From: Malus domestica
Lineage: Eukaryota; Streptophyta; Magnoliopsida; Rosales; Rosaceae
Reading direction: 5' to 3'
Length of the DNA stretch: 64,000 nucleotides
Assembly (NCBI RefSeq): GCF_042453785.1
Contig: NC_091669.1
Span: 33,249,001 to 33,313,000, forward strand
In this document: piece by piece, positions 53,490 to 62,768 of the stretch
Numbering within the stretch: the stretch's first letter is position 1
How the letters are laid out: every line of letters starts with the position of its first letter
Notes under the pieces: model-generated
Told to the model about the DNA's origin: nothing
Database searches by the model: none
Seen by the model: the letters and a program-made list of their open reading frames with translations, nothing else
Translations under genes and position numbers: made by a program

Positions 53490-53940
53490 CGGCTTGTGGC
53501 GTTGAAGATGAGGGAGTTCCTTTTATAGATCGCTCCTCAATACATAAGTGATGGGTGCTCTCTAATGAAAGTGAGGGAGCCTCTTTTATAAAATAAGGGC
53601 TCGCTCCTCAATACATAAGTGATGGGTTATGAGTGATGCTCGCAACGAGGCGGTTGCTCAACAGGCGGCGACGCTCTCTAATGAGGGTGAGGGAGTCCCT
53701 TTTATAGAATAAGGGCTTGTTCCTCAATACATAAGTGATGAATTAGGAGTGATGCTTGCGGCGATGTGGTTGCTCAACTGGCGGCGATGCTCTCTAATGA
53801 AGGTGAGAGAGTCCCTTTTATAAAATAAGGGGTCGCTCCTCAGTACATGAATAATGGGTGCTCTATAATGAAAGTAAGTGAGTCCCTTTTATAGAATAAG
53901 GACTCGCTCCTCAGTACATAAATAATGGGCTAAGTCTCCT
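53490..53940. repeat. Tandem repeat around 'gtcccttttatagaataagg'
   Basis: About five degenerate units with 'ggtgagggagtcccttttat', 'gctcctcaatacataagtga' and 'ggcggcgatgctctctaatg'; spacing alternates between about 70 and 120 bp. Confidence 0.75.
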
Positions 53941-54104
53941 AAGTATTTTTCATGAGGCCCAGTTGAGGCCCAATAAATGGTACATAATGTAGTCCCCCAA
54001 GTCTTAAGTCAATAGGGTCTGCTGGCTGGAGACTTCAAATTGAATCCATGTATGGGCCGAAGTGGCGGTTGTTCGGAGGCGGTATTTGTATACCCTGCAT
54101 TGAA

Positions 54105-54470
54105 GCTTTGTAGGTGAATCTTTGCAAGTGAAGCTTTGAAGCTAGAGCTCTGTAAATGAAGCTTTCGCAGCTGGAGCTTTTGTAAATGAAGCTTTTGAAG
54201 CTGGAGCTCTGTAAATGAAGCTTTCGAAGCTAGAGCTCTGTAAATGAAGCTTTCGAAGCTAGATTGACATGAGTGATGCTCATGAATGTTTATGTTGATT
54301 GAGTGATGCTCATGGATGTTAACATGAGTGACGCTCATGAATGTTAACATGAGTGATGCTCATGAATGTTGACATGAATGATGGTCATGAATGTTTATGT
54401 ATGATTGACATGAGTGATGCTCATAAATGTTTATGCATGATTGACATGAGTGATGCTCATGTATAATTTT
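54105..54470. repeat. Two short minisatellites ('gaagctttgaagctagagct' and 'gagtgatgctcatgaatgtt')
   Basis: The first array (54105-54260) repeats 'gctctgtaaatgaagctttc' about 5 times. The second (54268-54460) repeats 'gacatgagtgatgctcatga' about 7 times. Both lie inside the LARD-like element. Confidence 0.85.
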
Positions 54471-54735
54471 GGAGTACTGGACGTACTTTTGATCACCTGG
54501 TTGGTGATAATAGCGGCAGGCTGCCGAATAATTTTGAAGTACTGGGCGTACTTTTGATCACCTGATTGGTGATAATAGCGGTAGGGTGCTGAATAATTTT
54601 GAAGTACTGGGCATACTTTTGATCACTTGGTTGGTGATAATAGGGGCAGTGTGCCGAATAAATTTGGAGTACCGGACGTACTTTTGATCACCTGGTTGGT
54701 GATAATAGTGGCTGGGTGCCGAATAAATTTGAAGC
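54462..54735. repeat. Four-copy tandem repeat, about 65-bp unit
   Basis: Each unit contains 'gtacttttgatcacctggtt', 'ggtgataatagcgg' and a 'tgccgaataa' end. Spacing is about 65 bp. Confidence 0.88.
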
Positions 54736-54944
54736 CATAGGGCCTGGCTCTTTTGGGCATATGGGTCTTTGCCCTCCACATAACTGTGAACACGAAATTT
54801 TCCTGAAACGAAAGAGACAAGAACAACGTGCACAAAATAATGTTTGTATTTGATGATTTTGGGTTACAATCTCTCTCAAATTTGATCATCTGATTCGATC
54901 TCCATAAGGTGTTGATTTGTGGATGTGCGATTGATCCAAAGGGC

Positions 54945-55765
54945 CGTTGGGCTTGATCTAAGGATGAACGTTCTTCAAGGGCCGTGGGCTTGATCTTGAA
55001 GGTGGATTTGAGCGGATCTTCAAGGAGCCATTGGGGCTTGATCTTGAGGATGAGCGTTTCTTCAAGGGTCGTTGAGGCTTGATCATGAATAACGGTGATG
55101 AACGGATCTTCAAGAGGCTTTTGAGGTTTGATCTTGAAGAACAGTGATGAACGGATCTTCAAGGGCTTTTGGGGTTTGATCTTGAATTGGTGGAAGTTCT
55201 TCAAGGGCCTTTAGGGCTTGATCTTGAAGGTGGAAGTTCTTCAAAGGGGTCGTCGGGGCTTGATCTTGGAAGAACGATGAACGAAGAACGAAAAAGGCTT
55301 TCTTGATTCTTCGGGATGAACGGATGATGAACGATGAACACTTTCTTCAAGGGCCGTCGGGGCTTGATCTTGAATTAGTGGAAGTTCTTCAAGGGCCTTT
55401 GGGGCTTGATCTTGAATTGGTGGAAGTTCTTCAAAAGGGTCGTCGGGGCTTGATCTTGAAGGTGGAAGTTCTTCAAAGGGGTCGTCGAGGCTTAATCTTG
55501 AAGGTGGATGATTGTTGATCCAAGGGTCGTCGGGGCTTGATCTTGGAAGAACGAAGAAGGCTTTCTTGATTCTTTGGGATGAACGGATGATAAACGATGA
55601 ACACTTTCTTCAAAGGCCGTTGGGGCTTGATCTCGAATTGGTGGAAGTTCTTCAAGGGCCTTTGGGGCTTGATCTTGAATTGGTGGAAGATTGTTGATCC
55701 AAGGGCTGTCGGGGCTTGATCTTGGAAGAACGATGAACGAAGAACGAAGAAGGCTTTCTTGATTC
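54945..55765. repeat. Long minisatellite, 'ggggcttgatcttgaa' units
   Basis: More than 20 units of about 25-35 bp built on 'ttcttcaagggccgttgggg' plus 'cttgatcttgaa', with larger blocks ('gaacgaagaaggctttcttg') duplicated at 55275, 55545 and 55740. The frames on both strands are repeat translations. Confidence 0.9.
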
Positions 55766-56947
55766 TTCGGGAACCTGGATGCTTGAGAGCTTCGGAGTTT
55801 CAGAGCTTCAGAGCTTCAAGGTGTAATATGAATTGGTCCTCTCAAATGCATGAAATTGGCTTCTATTTATAGAATTTTCCAAGGCCTAATTTTGAATATA
55901 ATATTCCAGATGAAATAAGTCGTTTCTGCCAGGTGTTGACATGTGTCCTGTTTGATGACTTTTCTGACTCATTTCAAATTTTCGTCGAGTCACACGCTAC
56001 GTGTAAAATTTATGTAATATATGAGCGTTGAAACTTTGATTTATCGGTCAACATTTATTTACCAAAATTTCGATGTCTACAATAACATTCTAGCCCATTA
56101 TTTTGGGCTTGCCTTTTTTTTTATAATTATTATTACGCTCTGATGGGGTTATACAGATGTCTTCGAAAGATAAGAAAAATAAATCATATCATTCAAAAAT
56201 AAATCTGACCCTCTGCTCAATGGGTCATGCCCATAATTCCCTTTTCTACATGCCATCACCACCGCAATTATGTTTGCTTCTTTTTATCTTCTTTTGCTTT
56301 CTACTTTCGTTTCCCACTCCATTTCCAAACATCCTTTTGCTTTTTCTTTTCTCTTTTCTTCCCATTGCAGGTTTACAGCATGGGGTTTGGTCAGCAGGCA
56401 TGATATGCTCCTTTTATTCCTTGTTTTTGTAGATTTGTGTGCCTACTATCCATAGCTTTTCTGTGGGTGGTCGACAAAGTAAAGAAAGCACCAAACGCAA
56501 TTATCGAATTGCTTCAGCTTTCAACTAAAGAAAGCATAATTCTTTCGTTTCTCTCTCTTTCCAGTAAACCCAAAGAACTCACGCTACTCTGAACGTGCTT
56601 CCACCGCAAAATCTCCACCAAGAAATGAGGAAGGGTTCAGGTAGGTAGTTGAAGACGCTGATGACCAAGTTATCGTTTGTCACAACATCGATCTGAGGCC
56701 TTGGAAATTGCCCATTGATTAAGATCCCTTGTCACCATATGTGACTTTCCAAGTGAAAAATCTATAAGGGTCTTCACCATTGACGCCATTGACGAGAAAA
56801 AGAACCAAGAAAATGGAAAAAGAAAGAAACTTGCTGTCTTTCATTTTTTTCTCCAAAACCAGAACTTACTGAAAGAATGTGGCTTTGTTTATAAAGTAGA
56901 TCTAGAGAGAGAAAGAGATAGTCAAGTAGAAATGGTGAATACCAAAT

Positions 56948-57379
56948 CTAACCATGAATCTTTCTCAAACAATCTCTTTCTATGTTTACCAATGTGGTGC
57001 TGCTTCTGTGCTTCGAGGTCTCCGTCCCGGTCTTGAGGACGTACACTAACGACTTTATAGCTTCGTCATTGGTGATTATTGCCTTGTTCGATTCGTGCAG
57101 TGAGAGGTTAAACAGCATTGTGATGGCGTGCTCCTGCGTCCACGGATTGCTGCACCGCAACAGAGAAATTAGAGCAGGGATGGCTCCGGACTCGCCAATC
57201 AAGACGCGATTGTCAGCTCGGTTCTTCGCTAAAAGCCTAAGCTTGGCCGCAGCAGATTGCTTCATGGCATGCGACGACGATTGGAGGTCTTCGACGCAGA
57301 TCTTGACCATCGGTTGAAGATCCTCCAGCAAAATGCTTTCGATGGTACAAACAAGAGATACCCAGATGAGGAAATGCAA
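56948..57379 (-). pseudogene. U-box/ARM-repeat E3 ligase fragment captured by the LTR element
   Basis: A 143-codon frame on the minus strand contains 'MVKICVEDLQSSSHAMKQSA', 'AAKLRLLAKNRADNRVLIGE', 'SGAIPALISLLRCSNPWTQE' and 'HAITMLFNLSLHESNKAIIT', then 'VYVLKTGTETSK'. These are two to three armadillo repeats of the plant PUB (U-box) family. There is no U-box, and the frame diverges after 'TETSK'. It lies in the sense direction of the LARD-like element, close to its 5' LTR, so it would be transcribed with it. The parent is elsewhere in the genome. Confidence 0.8.
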
Positions 57380-57743
57380 CTGGAGTTACTGGGTTTTTGG
57401 TGGCTGTGCTGGGTTTGTGGTACCAGAGGTGGATGTGTGGTTTCAATTCTCTGGGAGAGGTTCTTCTGGAGTGTTATTATTGTATATAGAACGAGGGGAG
57501 AGACAGAAGCGAACAAAAGAGAGGTTGAAAAAGACAGGGATTTGAGGAGAGAGAAAGAGAGAGTCTAGAGAGAGAAAGACAGAGATTGGAAGAGCCAGAG
57601 AAAGAGTCTTCATTTCTTCATTTTTGAGATATGGGTTTTGCAGTGACTTTGGTTCCTGGGTTTCTGCAGATTCACAGTGGAGGTGAAAAAATAAAGGAGA
57701 ACCGACATAACTTTTCGTATCGATTCCCACAGATGGCACCAAA

Positions 57744-58104
57744 TGTTGATGCACAAAACCGAAGGGGTCTTGGAACAACGTAAATTCGACCGTGAATCTG
57801 CAAGAAAGTAAAGAACACAAGATGTATCGTGGTTCACCCCAATGTTTGGGCTACGTCCACACTGATATTGTATTTCTCTGTTTGTGAGAGGATTGTGAGG
57901 GTGAGGGCTTCCTGTATGTGAGGATGAGAGCCTTGTAATGTGATAGTGAGGCTTGAGGTTTGTGAGGGTGAGGATGCCCTTTTGTAGAATAATGGCTCCT
58001 CACTTATTACATATTTGCCCTTTCATTCATTAAATAATTACATTTGAGTTCCCCGAGTATTTATACGAGGTCTAAATACTGAGGCCCTAAGTATGGTACA
58101 AACA
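57744..58104 (-). repeat. 5' LTR (in element orientation) of the LARD-like element
   Basis: 361 bp, followed on the right by the AAGTG duplication. The primer-binding site lies just inside it at about 57726-57743 on the minus strand. Confidence 0.9.
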
Positions 58105-59169
58105 AAGTGGGTTTTGGAATTGGAATATCAGTTATGATATTGGCTTGGTCAATTTTGATGATTTGAGTGTGAATGGATCCAAAGGGCTGCCACGAAATTC
58201 TTGCTCTACATCTTCTCTGCAATCACCTTGGCCTACTTGCAATCCATCACCTTGGACTTTGTTTGTTTATAGTTTGAACTGTGAGGTTGAAGGCGATAGT
58301 AAGGAAAGGAGGGATAAGGAATAATGATTGGGGGGGGGGGAGGGTTGGATTCTTGATGCTCTTTGGTATATATGCCACCCACCTTCAAATCCATCTAAAT
58401 CATTCCTTTATTGAAATCCTAACAAATCTTTGATATTTTCACTACACTTGAATTTAATTGTATTCTTTACAATTGTAATTGACTACTCCTGGATTTTGAT
58501 GTATTTTCAAAATCCTTTTAAATCCTAATTTGACTACATTATGATTTCAAAGTCCTTTAAAATCTTTTTTTTCTTTCTTAAATCTAATTGATTACATCCG
58601 GATTTTGAAGTCTAGTAAAATTCTATCAAATTCTAATTTGACTACACCCTCCTAAGATTCTCTTCTCTGCTAATTTTTCTCTCATTTCCTCTCCTCATAT
58701 TCGAACTGTTACAATTAAACTATGTCAATTTGTGTTAACTTCTTTATAGAGAACTAAAGGCAAAACATGTGAGAGAAGCAAATAGAAAGGAGTAGGGGAG
58801 AAAATTTCTTCTAAGCACTAGGGTAAGACATAGTATAAATCATTCGCCAAAAGAAAAAAATATATATATACATATATAAGTATGATAAATTTAGTTCAAC
58901 AGCTACAAATAGGGAACCTCTCTAAAAGTTATAATAAATTTAGCTGTTGGATCAAATTTTAATGGTTTGGATGAGTGAACTTGGTAGAAGGAATTTGAAG
59001 AGGATCCATTTCCATCCTCATACGACTACAAACCTTTTCATCCTTGGTAATACTAATTGGCCTGTGACACCTGTCTTGGTTGGTTGGCCTCTTATGGGGT
59101 TTTATTTGTTTAAGTTTATCTTGGGATATTTTTGTTATTTTAATATATTGACCAAGTGCTTAGAGTATC

Positions 59170-60542
59170 ATAATTATAAGGCTAAATTACATTTTCATAC
59201 CTCAGGTTGGGGGCATATTTTAATTCCTTACAACATCTTCAAAACATTTCACTTTCATACCTTAAGTACTATTTTATTTCAAAATAATACATTCGTTACA
59301 TTTTCCATCCATGGATCCGTTAAGTGTTGACATGGCTGCCACATATATGCCACGTGGCTGCCAAATGTGTGCCACGTGGCAAAAAAAGTAACTTTTTTTT
59401 TCTTTCTAAAACTTGAATTTTCTCAAAAAAAAAAAAAACCCATTATCCCTTCCCCCATCAACCCACATCCCTGAAGAACCCAAAAACCTACAGGAGGAAG
59501 AGGGAGGAAAAAAAAAACCCCCAAATCCAGTTCCCCACCTGCAAGAAGAAGAAGAAGAGAAAAAAAAACTGCAAACCATTTCGTCCCCCCCCTCAATTCC
59601 CCACCTGCAAGAAGAAGAAGAAGAAATAAAGGTGAGGGAGGAAAAAAAACCCAAACCCATTTCCCCACCTGCAAGAAGAAGAAGAGGAAAAAATAAAAAA
59701 TAAAAAAAAAACTGCAACCCCCCCTGCCCCCCAGTTCCCCACTTGCAAGAAGAAGAAGAAGAAGAAGAGGAAGAGGGAGGAAAGAATAAAAAATAAAAAC
59801 CCAAACCCATTTCCCCACTTGCAAGAAGAAGAAGAGAAAAAAAAAAAAACAAACTGCAACCCCACAACCCCCAGTTCGTCGTCCCCACCCCCTAGTTCCC
59901 CACCTACAACAACAAGAAGAGGAAGAGGAAGAACAAAAAAAAAAAAAAAAACTGTAACCTAGTTTCCCCCCCCCCCCAAGTTCCCCACCTGCAACAACAA
60001 CAAGAGGAAGAGGAAGAAAAAAAAAATGCAACCCAATTCGTCCCCGACCACCCCCCCCGGTGGGACCCCGCAACCCACCTCCCTTGCATAGAGACCCCGA
60101 ATCACACCTAATCTCTGGTGGTTTTGTGGTAGATTCATCTTGAGGATTTTGAGTTTCTCGAGTGGGATTTTTTAGGGTGGGTGATGGGGGATTTTTGGGA
60201 GGGGTGATGAGGGATGGAAGAGAGGGGTGGCTCGGGTGGAATTTTGGGGTGGGTAATGATGGGAGAAGGGGGTGGGTCAGGGATGGGTTTTTTTTATTTT
60301 TTTTTTGAAAATTCAGGTTTTTTAAAGAAAAATTAAAAAAAAATTGCCACGTGGCAGCCATGTAGCTTATATGTGGCAACCACGTCAGCACTTAACGGAT
60401 CCATGGATAGAAAATATAATGGATGTATTATTTTGAAATAAAATAGTACTTAAGGTATGAAAGTAAAATGTTTTAAAGATGTTGTAAGAAATTGAAATAG
60501 GCTCAACCTAAGGTATGAAAATGTAATTTAACATAATTATAA
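59170..60542. mobile_element. MULE-like non-autonomous TIR element with 10-bp target duplication
   Basis: ATAATTATAA at 59170-59179 and 60533-60542 flanks 1,353 bp. The inverted ends of about 200 bp start 'taaattacattttcatacct' on the left and in complement on the right, and reach 'cacttaacggatccatgg'. A 9-10-bp duplication with long TIRs is the Mutator pattern. The tandem copy at about 61265-61300 lacks the element. The interior is a purine-rich minisatellite; there is no transposase. Confidence 0.9.
59440..60040. repeat. Purine-rich minisatellite, about 8 units of 60-75 bp
   Basis: Units carry 'ttccccacctgcaagaagaa' followed by (gaa)n, an A-run and 'ctgcaacccc'. The strand asymmetry is extreme (nearly no T on the + strand), so 300-codon frames open by chance on the minus strand. 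Confidence 0.88.
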
Positions 60543-60598
60543 AGTTTCTCATCATTGAAGTTTTGATTAGCTCAACTCCCCAAAAATCCCATTTCCTA

Positions 60599-61350
60599 TA
60601 GGCTTTTTTAGAGCCATCATAGGTAAGGCTCTATTCCAAACGTGGAGCTCAATATTGAAAATCAACACTAGTAATCGTGTTAACCATAAAGTTTGCTTTT
60701 CTATAAATATAAGAGCAAGAAATGCTATCCTAACTATGATGATAATCTACTATTGGAACTATTTTCTTTGTTTAAAAGATAACTTCCATTCATCATATAA
60801 GAGAGGATTGTATAAGTGGGAGTAAAATTTTCTTCTCTGTTTATTTCTTTCTCATTTTCTCTCTTCCTATTTAGACCGTTACAATTAAATTACGTCAATT
60901 TGTATTGAATTCTTTATAGAGAACAAAAGAATATATATATATATATATATATATATATGGACTTGTTATTGGCATTTCAAAAATCTCATTTTACATTCTA
61001 AACTTTTTATATTTGGAAATAAAAATACAATTATAAAAATATAAAATAAAATTTTTAAAATGTCAATAACACTTTTCTATATATATCTATATTTATATAT
61101 AAAAGTATGAACTGGTTGTCCTCAAACGACTACAGACCTTTTCATCTTTGGTAATACTAATAGGCATGTGACACCTGTCTTGGTCTGTTGGCCTCTTATG
61201 GGGTTTTATTTGTTTAATTTTATCATGGGATAATTTTATTATTTTTATATATTGACCAAGTGATTAGAGTATCATAATTAAAATTTTTAAAAAGTTTCTC
61301 ATCATTGCAGGTTTGATTAGCTCAACTTCCCAAAAATCCCATTTTCTATA
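60599..61350. repeat. Right (empty-site) copy of the tandem duplication
   Basis: The same unit as 52089-60598 without the TIR, LTR and MULE-like insertions. It has its own (TA)n microsatellite at 60931-60958. Confidence 0.88.
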
Positions 61351-61835
61351 GATAGTATTTCTACTTGCTTATTTTTACTTTCTCACATACTGTTTATTAA
61401 TTTTTCTGTTTTGATTTTTTTTAATTCATCCAATTTAACACTAAAAAATTAAGATAGACGTGTAATAAATACAAAAGGTGTGTGAATAACACAACCTCTA
61501 CATATTTCCATAAATACAAAAGGTGTGTGAATAACACAACCTCTATATATTTCCATTAAACAAGCATTATTAAGGAAGTAAATGCATAATCTTTTTACAA
61601 ACAAAAACGATTACAAATTAAGAAAAAATCCAATCAATTTGAGAAGCTCAAGGCGTTTATAATAAATTATTTCTTATACAATTTCTTTTTTAGCTAAGTG
61701 ATTTTTTTAAGAAACTAGTTTAAACACATCATTTTTCTTCATATCCCATACTTATATTTGACAGCTAAATCGAATAAAGTAAAAAAAAAAGTAATACACA
61801 AAAACATACCGATTACGCAAATGGAGAAAAAAAAA
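61351..61835. other. Intergenic DNA with a 45-bp tandem duplication
   Basis: 'taaatacaaaaggtgtgtga' and the following 25 bp occur at 61466 and again at 61511. Nothing else is recognised. Confidence 0.7.
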
Positions 61836-61988
61836 GGGAACTATAACGAAAAGCTTCCGGTACTGTTCATTTTAATGAAAAATCATATTTTTACACTAAA
61901 AAGTCAATCCTGATACTATTCATTTTACCCTTTATTTTGTCTTTATCGTTAAAACTCAAAATTTTCAAATTCTTTTCATTAGTTTTCC
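61836..61988. mobile_element. Short MITE (about 153 bp), copy 2
   Basis: Same family and orientation as 44889-45041. Begins GGGAACTATAACGAAAAGC and ends 'cattagttttcc'. Confidence 0.85.
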
Positions 61989-62768
61989 TAAAAAAAAATT
62001 GGGTAGAAATCATTTTTTCAATCTTTTTTACTATAAAAAACATTTTGACCTATCTTAATACAATCCCTAATTCCCCGTATCCAATTTCTTCTTGAGAAAG
62101 GTAAGTCCAAATCATGACATAATATGCTACCAAATTTAGACCCACCAATTATCACACAACCAAAAACTATATAATAAAACCACATCTACATTTTAAATAC
62201 CTTTACACCGTCCTAATGCCAGTGGGCCCCATTTCGAAGCTTCCTTTGATTTGATTGGTTCTTAATCCTTCCAAAACCCCAATATTTCGAGAGATTTTTT
62301 ATTGTGACCTACATATAAGGTGGTATACCACGTGTCATTATATAAATTGTGAAATATATGTGTTAAAAAGTTAATAACTTGAAAAATAAAATTTTTCACC
62401 ACTTACATAAAAATATGTAGTGTACCACTCGTATTTCCGTCCAATAAAAAATTTCTCCAAAATTTCAACCATTTCCCACACATTCCTTTATGTTTCAAAA
62501 AAAGTCTGGCATTTTAAAAGCCATTTCTGGAATTCCGGTGCTTTTAATACAACGCAACCACCTCAGCGTCCTCTCAAGCTGTCAACCTTCCCCCTCCCTC
62601 CTTCAATTTTCTCTCGTTTTCTCTCACTTTGTGTCACTTTCTCACCAGCCAAACACAGTCACCACAGAACCAAATTCGAATTCAAATAAAAAACTGGATA
62701 AAACCCATTTCGTAAAGCGCCTCGAACAACAAAACCCACCTCTGTTTTTCTCCATTGGAGTTGAAAAA
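61989..62768 (+). promoter_or_regulatory. Upstream region and 5' leader of the receptor-kinase gene
   Basis: No gene lies in this stretch. The last 200 bp are pyrimidine-rich ('cccctccctccttcaatttt', 'tctctcgttttctctcac'), typical of a plant 5' leader. Position of the transcription start is not determined. Confidence 0.4.

Larger units (their letters stand above)
52925..58109 (-). mobile_element. Non-autonomous LTR retrotransposon (LARD-like), minus strand, with captured host sequence
   Basis: The LTRs of 361 bp at 52930-53290 and 57744-58104 are flanked by AAGTG (52925-52929 and 58105-58109). Orientation is minus: on that strand the 57744-58104 LTR is followed by TTTGGTGCCATCTGTGGG (primer site), and a purine run GACTTGGGGGACTAC precedes the other LTR. 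The 4.45 kb interior has no gag or pol. It holds several minisatellites and a U-box/ARM gene fragment. The LTRs differ at about 20 of 361 positions by eye, the most diverged of the three LTR pairs here. Confidence 0.88.
52319..58655. mobile_element. TIR element with TAA target duplication (PIF/Harbinger type), carrying a nested LTR element
   Basis: TAA at 52319-52321 and 58653-58655 flanks an element that starts GGGAGGTGTAGTCAATTTG and ends with the near-complement CAAATT...GACTACACCCTCC. Its subterminal parts are full of 'ggattttaa'/'aaaatcc' motifs. The tandem copy at 60814-60830 shows the unoccupied site (gtgggagTAAaattttc). Without the nested LTR element the TIR element is about 1.15 kb. 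No transposase is seen, so it is non-autonomous. Confidence 0.85.
52089..60598. repeat. Left copy of a tandem duplication of about 0.8 kb, expanded by insertions
   Basis: Unit 1 consists of 52089-52321, 58656-59179 and 60543-60598. Unit 2 is 60599-61350. The same blocks occur in the same order: 'taggctttttt', 'ggagctcaatattgaaaatc', 'aagtgggagtaa', 'ttctttatagagaac', 'cttatggggttttatttgtt', 'agtttctcatcattg' and 'ccaaaaatccc'. On the minus strand part of the unit reads 'REANFVANTITSADFQY', a LINE RNase H end. All of the other 7.7 kb in unit 1 is inserted DNA. Confidence 0.88.

Noticed and set aside
54945-55765. Regularly spaced repeats, CRISPR-like at first sight
   Set aside because: Units are degenerate and contiguous without unique equal-length spacers, in a plant nuclear LTR element; a minisatellite.
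56157-56432. 91-codon frame with hydrophobic stretch in the LARD-like element
   Set aside because: Low-complexity Phe/Leu/Ser translation of a pyrimidine-rich stretch; no similarity and no gene context.
59423-60391. 322-codon frame on the minus strand
   Set aside because: It is the translation of the purine-rich minisatellite (Phe/Leu/Ser/Gly runs); no domain, and openness follows from the lack of T on the + strand.
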